Part shown: positions 56,778 through 64,000 of the stretch, piece by piece
Layout: the number at the start of each line of letters is the position of its first letter
Numbering within the stretch: position 1 is the first letter of the stretch
Assembly: GCF_030690345.1 (NCBI RefSeq)
Contig: NZ_JAUYGV010000006.1
Location: 1,116,001-1,180,000, forward strand
DNA: 64,000 nt
Source of the DNA: Rheinheimera sp.
GTDB lineage: Bacteria; Pseudomonadota; Gammaproteobacteria; Enterobacterales; Alteromonadaceae
Direction: 5' to 3'
Notes under the pieces: model-generated
What the model saw: the letters and a program-made list of their open reading frames with translations, nothing else
What the model was told of the DNA's origin: nothing
Databases searched by the model: none
Translations under genes and position numbers: made by a program

Positions 56778-57761
56778 TTATTGTGTCAGACCACTGGAGA
56801 AGTGCATATTGCGGTTGGCATCAATAAAGATAGCGTCGTAGCCGTCAATACGTTCAATCAGCTCCATGCCTTGTTGCAGGCCCAACACAAACAACGTAGT
56901 GGATAAAGCATCAGTTTTGCTGGTATCAGCGCCGGTTACCGTAACACTGAGTAAGCCGGTGGCACTGACGCCGGTTTTCGGATCGATAATGTGGTGATAG
57001 CGCACACCATCTTCAATAAAATAACGCTCATAGTCGCCTGAAGTGCTTATCGCACTGTCCTGCAACGGCAGTTGAGCGGCATATTTATCGTCCTGACGCG
57101 GGTGTTTTATTGCCACCAACCAGGGCTTGCCGCGTTTATCGCCCAGCAGGCGGCTATCGCCGCCGGCGGTTAATTGGGCATGCTTAATGCCCTGTTGTGC
57201 CAGCAGGGCGATACCACGCTCAACCGCATAGCCTTTGGCTATGCCGCCTAAATCAATTTTCACCCCAGGCTGGCTGTAGCGCACTTTATTATCCGCCAGT
57301 AACTCAATACTTTGATAATTCACGTATTGCCGGGCTTGGCGCAACTGAGCGGCATCAGGTTTTTTGCGCGCACGGTAATCATAGTAAAAGCCTACCGAGG
57401 CAAAGGTAATATCAAAGGCGCCGTTACTCAAAGCCGAAATCTGTTTAGCCTGTTGCAATAACTGATAAAACTCACTGCACACTGTTACCGGGGCTGTGGC
57501 GGCATTGCGGTTTAACAGGCTAAGCTCGCTGCTTTCAATATACGGGCTCATTAACTGATTTATCCGCTCAAACTCGGCCTGCACATCCAGTATCAATTGC
57601 CTGGCTTTGGCCTTGTCTTCGCTCCAGAATTCGATATAGGCACGGGTACCCAGGGTGTCAAAGGCTTCACGTTGCCATTGCGCCTGGGCCGGCGCTAACA
57701 ACATTAAGCCGGCCGGCACAGCATATAACATCAGTTGCAACAGAGAAAAAACAACGCGCAT
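56778..57761 (-). CDS. FAD:protein FMN transferase (ApbE family)
   Basis: The 327-residue exported protein (signal peptide MRVVFSLLQLMLYAVPAGLMLLAPAQAQ) matches ApbE/Ftp, which attaches FMN to threonines of flavoproteins in or outside the inner membrane. It shows VKIDLGGIAKGYAVERGI, LTAGGDSRLLG, HHIIDPKTGVSA and the metal-binding GADTSKTDALST. An upstream frame extension to 57926 lacks signal-peptide character. No obvious flavinylation-target gene is in the window, though the DUF4266/DUF3570/TlpA genes are of a type I recall near apbE. It is divergent from the eCIS operon. Confidence 0.9.
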   Translation of the reverse strand: MRVVFSLLQLMLYAVPAGLMLLAPAQAQWQREAFDTLGTRAYIEFWSEDKAKARQLILDVQAEFERINQLMSPYIESSELSLLNRNAATAPVTVCSEFYQLLQQAKQISALSNGAFDITFASVGFYYDYRARKKPDAAQLRQARQYVNYQSIELLADNKVRYSQPGVKIDLGGIAKGYAVERGIALLAQQGIKHAQLTAGGDSRLLGDKRGKPWLVAIKHPRQDDKYAAQLPLQDSAISTSGDYERYFIEDGVRYHHIIDPKTGVSATGLLSVTVTGADTSKTDALSTTLFVLGLQQGMELIERIDGYDAIFIDANRNMHFSSGLTQ

Positions 57762-58074
57762 TAAGTATTCCGATAGCGTAAACAACAGTGTGGCTATTGT
57801 TGCAGAGCCGGCAGTTTTACTCAATGCTGCCGTTAGCTTTGACGCTTTGGTCGGCTGTTTTATTTCGATGATGGTGGATTTTATTTGATAAATTTCCGAT
57901 ATGTTTGCATTGTTGCGATCAAACACTATCTTTAAATGCGTTGGGCAATACCTCCTCGTATAAATAATCAGTTGTTTGTTTTTGTTATTTGTTTTTACTG
58001 CCGTTGGAGACTAAGGGCATAGCCCGGGTTCTTAATAAAGTACCTTACAGTAGTCGTTACCCTGAATTATCGTT

Positions 58075-58093
58075 CACAGCCATGATGGCTGTG
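58075..58093. promoter_or_regulatory. 19-bp palindrome upstream of the eCIS operon
   Basis: CACAGCCAT and ATGGCTGTG form perfect 9-base arms around a central G (58084), 31 bp before the first eCIS start codon. It could be an operator or an mRNA hairpin. The rest of the 363-bp gap 57762-58124 shows only a small GGGC/GCCC hairpin near 58014 and AT-rich sequence. Confidence 0.5.
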
Positions 58094-58124
58094 TGGTGTT
58101 CGTTTGGCAGGAAGAAAAAGTAAT

Positions 58125-58706
58125 ATGATAGCAAAGACGTTGTCGCAACTGGCGCTGCAGCTTAATCGCTTCTTACGACATAATTTTAAACTGGACGAAG
58201 ATATTGTACTGGTGTCGAACTTAAATGAGGCCGACGGCAGTGCCTGCACCCGGGTAAACAATAAATTAGCCTTGTTTCTGGTTGGCGTGGAAAAAGAAAC
58301 TGCCTCGCGCAGTAAAATGCCGCTGCTTGACGCCGGTTTTGCCCGCAGCAGCAACAGTGCACCACCATTGCACCTGAATTTATATTTAATGCTGGCGGCC
58401 AATTTTAACGGTGCCAATTACAGTGATGCGTTAACACTGTTGTCAGCTTGTATCAGTTTTTTTCAGCGCAACCCGTTATTTACACAGCAAAATTTACCTG
58501 AGCTGGACCCTGCGATTGAACGCCTGGCACTGGATGTGGAAAACCTCAGCATTCAGGATGCCGGCAGCCTGTGGGGTATGCTCAGCGGTAAGTATCTCCC
58601 CTCAGTGTTGTACAAGGTACGCATGGTCAGTTTTGACGGTGCAGATATCTACAGCCAAAGCAGCTTAGTGCATAAACCTGCCAGTGAAATTGGTAACCAA
58701 CCATGA
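58125..58706 (+). CDS. eCIS Pvc16-like (DUF4255) sheath-terminator/cap protein
   Basis: The 193-residue protein matches DUF4255, the N-terminal domain of Pvc16/Afp16, which caps the tube and sheath of contractile injection particles. Motifs include LHLNLYLMLAANF and the central YSDALTLLSACISFFQRNPLFT helix. The frame opens at TTG 58104, but AGGAAG upstream supports the ATG at 58125. Finding it first in the cluster is typical of extracellular contractile injection systems. It overlaps the next gene by four bases. Confidence 0.85.
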   Translation: MIAKTLSQLALQLNRFLRHNFKLDEDIVLVSNLNEADGSACTRVNNKLALFLVGVEKETASRSKMPLLDAGFARSSNSAPPLHLNLYLMLAANFNGANYSDALTLLSACISFFQRNPLFTQQNLPELDPAIERLALDVENLSIQDAGSLWGMLSGKYLPSVLYKVRMVSFDGADIYSQSSLVHKPASEIGNQP

Positions 58707-59542
58707 GCTACCTGACGCTTTGCAGCATCACCTTGCGGCATCAGTATTTCAGCGACGGCCTGTTACAGCAGGGCCGCCTGGTTATCGCCACAGAATCGGC
58801 CGCCGCGCTGCATAACGCTCAGTTCGTGTTTAAACCTACCAAACAAGGTGGCCTGTTGCTGCTGGATACTGCCCGGCGCGACATCGCCGCGGCATGTTGC
58901 GACCCGCTGTTAACCCTGCATATGCTCTGGTACAGCACAGATCCGCAGTTTGGCAGTTACAGCGCGCCCGCAGTACCGGCAAACCGGTTGTTGTATTGCA
59001 ATAATCGTGATTTGCAACCGGAGGCGGCGGGCCGGTTACATGCAGCGGCCACGTTAGGCAGTGCTGAGCTGACAGAGCTTAGTGCGCCTGAGCTTGCCGG
59101 TTTATCACAGCTTAAACGCCTGCCGTTACCGGCGCTGGTGCTGACGCTTGATATCAAGCGTGCGGCAATTGAACACCTTACGCCGGATAACGCAGCAGCG
59201 TACTCGGTGCAATTTGGTTGCCGCCACAGTATTTGGCGTTATTACCTCTGTGGCAGCAGCTTTGCGTCGCCGCTGACTATCGCCGATATGGCGCAGCAAC
59301 AGCAGTTTGTGCAGCGGGCAGATATTACGCTGGCAAACGGCCGCCGCGCTAAGGTGTTTGAGTCCGGCCAGCCGTTAATGTTGGCACAGTTCAGCCCTTA
59401 CCGGTTTGCGCTGGTGAGCCGCACAGATAATACGGAAAAGATTCTGATCAAACGGCTGCCGGTGGCGGCTGCCGGGCAGTTCGACAGAGCGGTAGTAAAC
59501 GGAGTAGAGAGCAACGTGTCGGAAATTTACCTTAACTATTAA
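58703..59542 (+). CDS. Unrecognised protein in the eCIS operon
   Basis: The 279-residue protein begins MSYLTLCSITLRHQYFSDG and has no signal peptide or membrane segment. I do not recognise its family. It has many short predicted strands. It overlaps the Pvc16-like gene (ATGA) and is 17 bp before the sheath gene, so it is almost certainly a component or assembly factor of the particle. A position between the cap adaptor and the sheath would suit a cap-, collar- or sheath-associated role. Confidence 0.7.
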   Translation: MSYLTLCSITLRHQYFSDGLLQQGRLVIATESAAALHNAQFVFKPTKQGGLLLLDTARRDIAAACCDPLLTLHMLWYSTDPQFGSYSAPAVPANRLLYCNNRDLQPEAAGRLHAAATLGSAELTELSAPELAGLSQLKRLPLPALVLTLDIKRAAIEHLTPDNAAAYSVQFGCRHSIWRYYLCGSSFASPLTIADMAQQQQFVQRADITLANGRRAKVFESGQPLMLAQFSPYRFALVSRTDNTEKILIKRLPVAAAGQFDRAVVNGVESNVSEIYLNY

Positions 59543-59559
59543 CCTGAAAGGATCCAATC

Positions 59560-61119
59560 ATGGGGCAGATGAAAACGCCTGGCGTTTATATCGTAGAAAA
59601 AAATGCCTTTCCCAATTCAGTAGTGGAAGTGGCTACGGCAGTGCCGGCGTTTATCGGTTATACCGAAAAAGCGCTGAACGGCAATAAATCGCTGACTAAT
59701 CAGCCAATGCGTATCAGTTCAATGTCAGAGTTTCACAATTACTTTGGCTTTGCACCCACGCCAATGTTTGGCTTGGCCGAAGCTGCAGCGCCGGATGACA
59801 ACACCTTCAGTGTTGGCGGCAAATCGTATCAGTTTAGCCATGACAGCGGCAAAAATCTGCTGTATTACGCCATGATGCTGTTCTATCAAAATGGCGGTGG
59901 CCCCTGCTATATAGTGTCGGTTGGCAGCTATGGCGATGACGTTGAAGGCGCCAAATTAATGGCCGGTATCGACCAACTGATTAAAGAGCAGGAACCGACC
60001 ATGTTGGTGATACCCGAAGCGGTATTGCTGACAGAAGACGACTGTATTGCGGTGCAGCAGGCCGCGCTGGCGCACTGTGGCGGCAAGATGCGTAACCGCG
60101 TGGCGATTTTAGATGTGTGGCAGGGCTATAAACCACGCCAGCATCCGGACGGCGATTGCATCGACAATTTTCGCGGCAAACTGGGCATTAATTATCTGGA
60201 TTTTGCCACCGCCTATTATCCATGGCTGAACACCAGCATAGTGCAGGAACGCGATCTGAGTTATCAGAATCTGGCCCCTGCTGAGCTGTTGCAGCAACTG
60301 CTGAAACAAGAGCGCAACCTGCCGGATGAGCTGCCGAAACTGCCTGATACGGCCACGGCCGCCGATAAAGCCGCGCAACTGAAACTGCAGCAGCAACTGG
60401 ACGCAATAGCTGAGGTCAGTGCCGATTGGAGCAAACTTGAAAGCGCTGAGCGCGTGGCCAAGCAAATGCTGTTACACAAAAGCTTAAAAGCCATCAGCCC
60501 GCTATATAGCCAGTTGATCAGCCAAATGCGCGCTATGTTGAATTTACTGCCACCGGCAGCGGCGATGGCAGGTATTTATACCATGGTGGATAACACTAAG
60601 GGCGTGTGGAAAGCACCGGCCAATGTCAGCTTAAGTGCTGTGGTATCCCCTGCTGTAAATATCAGCCACGATGAGCAGGAAGATTTAAACGTCAGTACTC
60701 AGGGTAAATCGGTCAATGCTATCCGCACCTTTATCGGCGAGGGTACCCTGGTGTGGGGCGCCCGTACCCTGGACGGTAACAGCCTGGATTGGCGTTATAT
60801 CAGTGTGCGCCGCACCATGATTATGCTGGAAGAATCAATCCGGCTTGGTACTAAAGCCTATGTGTTTGAAAACAACACCGCCAGCACCTGGGTCACCGTT
60901 AAAAGCATGATCCGTAACTTCCTTACCGGTATTTGGAAACGCGGCGGCCTGGCCGGTGCGTCGCCGGAAGATGCATTCAGTGTCAGTGTTGGCCTGGGTG
61001 AAACCATGACATCGGAAGATATTCTCGAAGGTATTTTACGCGTTACGGTCATGGTAGCGCTGATCCGCCCGGCCGAGTTTATTGAAATCACCTTCCAGCA
61101 GCAAATGCAGAAGTCCTGA
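59560..61119 (+). CDS. eCIS contractile sheath protein
   Basis: The 519-residue protein matches phage-tail-like sheath proteins (Pvc2-4/Afp2-4): N-terminal KTPGVYIVEKNAFPNSVVEV, and C-terminal VWGARTLDGNSLDWRYISVRR and ENNTASTWVTVKSMIRNFLTG. Between residues about 230 and 330 lies a long helical, Gln/Lys/Leu-rich stretch that looks like an insertion compared with the shortest sheath proteins. Only one sheath gene is seen, unlike the three of Photorhabdus PVCs. The tube gene follows after 65 bp. Confidence 0.93.
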   Translation: MGQMKTPGVYIVEKNAFPNSVVEVATAVPAFIGYTEKALNGNKSLTNQPMRISSMSEFHNYFGFAPTPMFGLAEAAAPDDNTFSVGGKSYQFSHDSGKNLLYYAMMLFYQNGGGPCYIVSVGSYGDDVEGAKLMAGIDQLIKEQEPTMLVIPEAVLLTEDDCIAVQQAALAHCGGKMRNRVAILDVWQGYKPRQHPDGDCIDNFRGKLGINYLDFATAYYPWLNTSIVQERDLSYQNLAPAELLQQLLKQERNLPDELPKLPDTATAADKAAQLKLQQQLDAIAEVSADWSKLESAERVAKQMLLHKSLKAISPLYSQLISQMRAMLNLLPPAAAMAGIYTMVDNTKGVWKAPANVSLSAVVSPAVNISHDEQEDLNVSTQGKSVNAIRTFIGEGTLVWGARTLDGNSLDWRYISVRRTMIMLEESIRLGTKAYVFENNTASTWVTVKSMIRNFLTGIWKRGGLAGASPEDAFSVSVGLGETMTSEDILEGILRVTVMVALIRPAEFIEITFQQQMQKS

Positions 61120-61184
61120 TTAACCGGCTGATTAACCGAATAGCGAGTAATTGATAATGAACATGCTTATTAAGGAGCTTAACA

Positions 61185-61643
61185 ATGGCTGATGACGGTT
61201 CAACCCAATCCACTTCGGTATGGCCCTTACCGAAGTTTTATTTCCAGGTGAAATGGGACTCTGAAGTAATGTCGTTTCAGGAAGTATCCGGCCTGGATAT
61301 TGAGGCACAAATTATTGAATATCGCGCCGGTGATAACCCGGTGTTTTCTGCTACCAAGATGCCGGGGCTGAAAAAGTCCGGCAACGTAACGATGAAAAAA
61401 GGCGTGTATAAATCGGATAACAAATTCTGGGCCTGGTTTAGCCAGATCAAGATGAACACGATAAAGCGCCTGCCAATTACCATCAGTTTGCTGGATGAAG
61501 CCGGTGGCACCACTATGGTGTGGACCTTAACCAACGCCTGGCCCACCAAAATCACCGGCACCGATCTGAAGTCAGACGGCAATGAGGTGGCAATAGAAAC
61601 CATCGAAATTGTGCATGAAGGTATCACCATTGATAACCCGTAG
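61185..61643 (+). CDS. eCIS inner tube protein (gp19/Pvc1-like)
   Basis: The 152-residue protein matches the T4 gp19/Pvc1 tube family: WPLPKFYFQVKWDSEVMSFQEVSGLD at the start, NVTMKKGVYKSDNKFWAWF in the middle, and a C-terminal IETIEIVHEGI. It forms the hexameric rings of the inner tube. AAGGAG precedes the ATG. The second tube-like gene follows after 13 bp. Confidence 0.93.
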   Translation: MADDGSTQSTSVWPLPKFYFQVKWDSEVMSFQEVSGLDIEAQIIEYRAGDNPVFSATKMPGLKKSGNVTMKKGVYKSDNKFWAWFSQIKMNTIKRLPITISLLDEAGGTTMVWTLTNAWPTKITGTDLKSDGNEVAIETIEIVHEGITIDNP

Positions 61644-61656
61644 CAGGTAACAGCGC

Positions 61657-62121
61657 ATGAGTGAGTTGGCAGCTTCAGACTATCCGTTAACGGCGTTTTA
61701 TTTTCGCGTTAAGTTTGCCGCTACCGGCGGCAATGCCGACACCGCTTTTCAGGAGGTGTCTGGCATTGGCGTGCAGCTGGATACCGAAGATGTGGTGGAA
61801 GGGGGGGAAAACCGCTTTGTGCATAAGTTACCCAAAGCGGTGAAACACGGCAACCTGGTGTTAAAGCGTGGTATAGCGTCGAACAATTCAGCGCTGGTGC
61901 AATGGTGTATCAAGGTGTTTGAACAAGGAGTGGATATCAGTATTACCCCGATGACCATTATGGTGGAACTGCTGGACAGCAAGGGGCAACCGGCGCGCAG
62001 CTGGTCTTTTGTTAATGCGTACCCGGTTAGCTGGCAGGTTGAGGGGTTTAATGCCGGCAAAAATGAAGTGGCGATAGAAAAGCTGGAGTTCAGTTACCAA
62101 TATGTGAACAAGGAGCGCTGA
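61657..62121 (+). CDS. eCIS second tube-like protein (Pvc5-like)
   Basis: The 154-residue paralogue of the tube protein shares FYFRVKFAATGGNADTAFQEVSGIG and the C-terminal VAIEKLEFSYQYV. In other eCIS the second tube protein (Pvc5/Afp5) forms the first ring joining the tube to the spike. It lies 13 bp after the main tube gene and is followed after 4 bp by the DUF5908-like small gene. Confidence 0.88.
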   Translation: MSELAASDYPLTAFYFRVKFAATGGNADTAFQEVSGIGVQLDTEDVVEGGENRFVHKLPKAVKHGNLVLKRGIASNNSALVQWCIKVFEQGVDISITPMTIMVELLDSKGQPARSWSFVNAYPVSWQVEGFNAGKNEVAIEKLEFSYQYVNKER

Positions 62122-62125
62122 GATT

Positions 62126-62299
62126 ATGCCCATTGAAGTTACCCGGCTAATTGTAAAAGCTACCCTGCTCGAGCCGCAGGCCGATACCGCCCCACCGCCT
62201 GCTGTAGCGGCAGAAGATATCCGGCAACTAAAGGAAGACATTTTGCAGGAATGCCAACGGCTGGTGCAGCAAGCGCAGTATGAGCAGAGGCAACGTTGA
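62126..62299 (+). CDS. DUF5908-like small eCIS protein
   Basis: This short gene encodes 57 residues, starting MPIEVTRLIVKATLLEPQ with a C-terminal helix (ED IRQLKEDILQECQRL). Small proteins with this start (DUF5908/Pvc6-like) regularly sit between the tube genes and the LysM protein in eCIS operons. It lies 4 bp after the second tube gene and overlaps the LysM gene (TGATG). Its position and conserved N-terminus make it a likely real gene despite its length. Confidence 0.75.
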   Translation: MPIEVTRLIVKATLLEPQADTAPPPAVAAEDIRQLKEDILQECQRLVQQAQYEQRQR

Positions 62300-62988
62300 T
62301 GAGCGGCAGCAAAACCCTGTTAAGTATCAGTTGTTGTGATCAAAACGGCCAGCCCAGCGGTGAAGGCCGGTTTCAGGCGATGATTAATCCGGCCAGCCTG
62401 AACCATCAGCTGGGTATCAGCTATAACACCGACAACAGCAGCATTTTACCGGTAGGCAAATCGGCGGTTGAAAGTAAGCTAAGCCAGTATCAACAGGAAA
62501 AACTCAGCTTTGAGTTGGTGCTGGATGGCACCGGCGCTGTGCCGCAGCTACCGCCGCAAGCCTCAGCAGGTGACGTTAGCCAACAGGTTAAACAGCTGAA
62601 AAACGTGGTGTATCACTATGTCGGCGAAAAACATGAACCCAGCATCGTTAAGCTGCAATGGGGCCAAAGTTTCAGCTTTGTTGGCCGTTTAAGCAGTATG
62701 ACGGTGGATTACACCTTGTTTAAACCCGGTGGTGATCCGCTGCGGGCAAAAATTAAGCTGAACTTCGGCAGCTATATGTCAAATAAACAGGAGGCGTTAA
62801 AAGCTGATCGGCAATCACCGGATCTCACCCACCGCGTGCTGGTAAAAGCCGGCGATACCTTGCCAAACCTGTGTTACCGCATCTACCGTGACAGCAGTTA
62901 CTACCTGGCGGTAGCCGAATTTAACCAACTGGACAGTGTCAGCGTTGTTGTGCCGGGCACGCAGCTGTACTTTCCGCCGTTGAGGTAA
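62299..62988 (+). CDS. eCIS LysM tube-assembly protein (Pvc7-like)
   Basis: The 229-residue protein has an N-terminal domain typical of the eCIS tube-initiation/LysM proteins (RFQAMINPASLNHQLGISYN, KLSFELVLDGTGAV) and a C-terminal LysM-like motif (HRVLVKAGDTLPNLCYRIYR to VPGTQLYFPPLR). In Afp and PVC this component sits at the base of the tube. The frame opens at a TTG three bases earlier; ATG 62299 overlaps the previous stop. The spike gene begins 2 bp after the stop. Confidence 0.88.
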   Translation: MSGSKTLLSISCCDQNGQPSGEGRFQAMINPASLNHQLGISYNTDNSSILPVGKSAVESKLSQYQQEKLSFELVLDGTGAVPQLPPQASAGDVSQQVKQLKNVVYHYVGEKHEPSIVKLQWGQSFSFVGRLSSMTVDYTLFKPGGDPLRAKIKLNFGSYMSNKQEALKADRQSPDLTHRVLVKAGDTLPNLCYRIYRDSSYYLAVAEFNQLDSVSVVVPGTQLYFPPLR

Positions 62989-62990
62989 GC

Positions 62991-64000
62991 ATGGCTAACT
63001 CTCCGTTACAGGGTGCCGACGGGCCGGTTCGTCTGACTATATTAAGTGATGGCACGGCACTGGCAGACAGTGTCAGCGTGATCAGTGTGGAGATAAGCAC
63101 AGCATTAAACCGCATTCCGCAGGCGCTGTTAACTTTCAGCGACGGCGATATGCCGAATAAGGATTTTCCGCTGAGTAATCAGCCGGAACTGGCACCGGGT
63201 GCTGTGCTGGTGATCAATGCCGGCTATGGCGATACCGAGCAGCAGCTGTTTAGCGGCGTAGTGGTAAAACACAGCCTGACGGTAAAAGGAAATAATCAGG
63301 CGCAACTGCTTATTGAGTGCCGCGACAAAATTTTTGCTGCCAGCCTGGGCCGTAACAACGCGAACTTTGTCAATATGACCGACAGTGATATCTGGCAGCA
63401 ACTGGCCGGTAAATACGGTGTCAGCTGCGAGGCAAAGGCCAGCGGTGAGAGCCATGCTGAGCTGGTGCAGTATTATTGTTCCGACTGGGATTTTATGCTG
63501 CTGCGCGCTGAGGTTAACGGGATGGTTGTCGCTGCCGGCGATGGCAAACTTAGCATAGCGCCGCCGGATGTGGGCAGTGCAGCAGTACTGAAAGTAACTT
63601 ATGGTGATGACTTACTCAGCTTTAACGCCAGCCTTGATGCCAGCCAGCAGTTCAGTACGGTAAAAACCGTTAGTTGGGATCCGGCCAGTCAGCAGTTACA
63701 AAACAGCGAAGCGTCCACTACCCCCCTAACCGCGCAGGGCAACCTGGCAGCCGATACCCTGGCCGGGGTGGCGGCGTTAAGCGAATTCCGTTTGCAAAGC
63801 AGTGCGCCACTCAGCAGTGACAGTTTAAGCAGTTGGGCCAAAGCACAGCAGCTGAAATCGGCGCTGGCACGGATTCGCGGCGAGCTGCAATGTCAGGGCT
63901 CGGCCTTGCTAAAACCCGGCGTGTTGCTTGAGGTCGAAGGGGTAGGCGAGCGCTTTAACGGCAAGGTGTATGTCAGCGCGGTGCGGCACAGCATTGGCAA
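62991..64000 (+). CDS. eCIS VgrG/PhageD-like spike protein (runs off right edge)
   Basis: The frame starts at ATG 62991 and stays open to the window end, giving at least 336 residues without a stop. The start MANSPLQGADGPVRLTILSD and segments such as LFSGVVVKHSLTVKGNNQAQL and YYCSDWDFMLLRAEVNGMVV resemble the PhageD/VgrG N-terminal region of spike hubs (Pvc8/Afp8). The spike/OB-fold part must lie beyond the edge. It directly follows the LysM gene, the standard order. Confidence 0.88.
   Translation, partial: MANSPLQGADGPVRLTILSDGTALADSVSVISVEISTALNRIPQALLTFSDGDMPNKDFPLSNQPELAPGAVLVINAGYGDTEQQLFSGVVVKHSLTVKGNNQAQLLIECRDKIFAASLGRNNANFVNMTDSDIWQQLAGKYGVSCEAKASGESHAELVQYYCSDWDFMLLRAEVNGMVVAAGDGKLSIAPPDVGSAAVLKVTYGDDLLSFNASLDASQQFSTVKTVSWDPASQQLQNSEASTTPLTAQGNLAADTLAGVAALSEFRLQSSAPLSSDSLSSWAKAQQLKSALARIRGELQCQGSALLKPGVLLEVEGVGERFNGKVYVSAVRHSIG

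Noticed and set aside
58125-64000. Prophage tail region
   Set aside because: The Pvc16-like, DUF5908-like and LysM genes and two tube paralogues fit an eCIS. No capsid, portal, terminase, integrase or lysis gene is seen in the window.

Overview
The window is a stretch of chromosome from a gammaproteobacterium of the Alteromonadales/Chromatiaceae type, such as Rheinheimera, Alishewanella or Arsukibacterium. That placement rests on the protein sequences and on conserved gene neighbourhoods (lepB-rnc-era-recO-pdxJ-acpS, rlmD-relA-mazG, pyrG-eno, ftsB-ispD-ispF-truD-surE-pcm-nlpD-rpoS, mutS/pncC-recA). It is an inference, not a database result. No rRNA, tRNA or CRISPR array was seen.

Positions 1-35,040 are mostly core genome. 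In order they hold the end of lepB with rnc, era, recO, pdxJ and acpS; the BarA hybrid sensor kinase, divergent from rlmD-relA-mazG; an HPF-like ribosome factor; pyrG and eno, each with visible terminators; an EAL-CBS-GGDEF protein; a Tat-type DUF1569 protein; a PilZ-like protein and an unrecognised protein; then the ftsB-to-rpoS cluster, which includes a PopT/DUF368 membrane protein. A BenE transporter and its GntR regulator follow, with a striking palindromic operator, then mutS. Between mutS and pncC-recA sits a foreign-looking helicase-nuclease gene (30,283-32,994). Next to it are a 40-codon relic of an IS110-like transposase and nested inverted repeats. recA has a textbook LexA box upstream and a strong terminator downstream, and no recX follows.

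Positions 35,177-54,988 are one unbroken co-directional run of 17 genes, most of them overlapping or a few bases apart. It encodes a di-haem HzsA-like lipoprotein, two outer-membrane barrel proteins, a TlpA thioredoxin, a DUF4266 lipoprotein ending in Gly-Cys-Gly-Cys-Asn, a DUF3570 barrel, a periplasmic coiled-coil protein, three TPR proteins, a tiny secreted protein, an ExbB/TolQ protein, two ExbD proteins, an AgmX/PglI-type TonB-like protein, two further c-type haem proteins (one with a LamG-like domain) and a Tat-exported DUF1501-like protein. The composition resembles the Myxococcus Agl-Glt/Nfs envelope machines: a proton-driven inner-membrane motor, a TonB-like linker, periplasmic TPR proteins and outer-membrane barrels, here joined to at least five exported haem-c sites. 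One ExbD keeps the transmembrane Asp and the other has Asn there. This run is the strongest candidate for an undescribed system.

Positions 55,050-57,761 hold two related periplasmic solute-binding proteins placed tail to tail, and an ApbE flavin transferase. From 58,125 to the right edge runs the start of an extracellular contractile injection system (eCIS): Pvc16-like cap adaptor, an unknown protein, sheath, two tube proteins, a 57-residue DUF5908-like protein, a LysM tube-assembly protein, and a VgrG/PhageD-like spike that runs off the end. Baseplate, ATPase, tail fibres and effectors would lie beyond the window.
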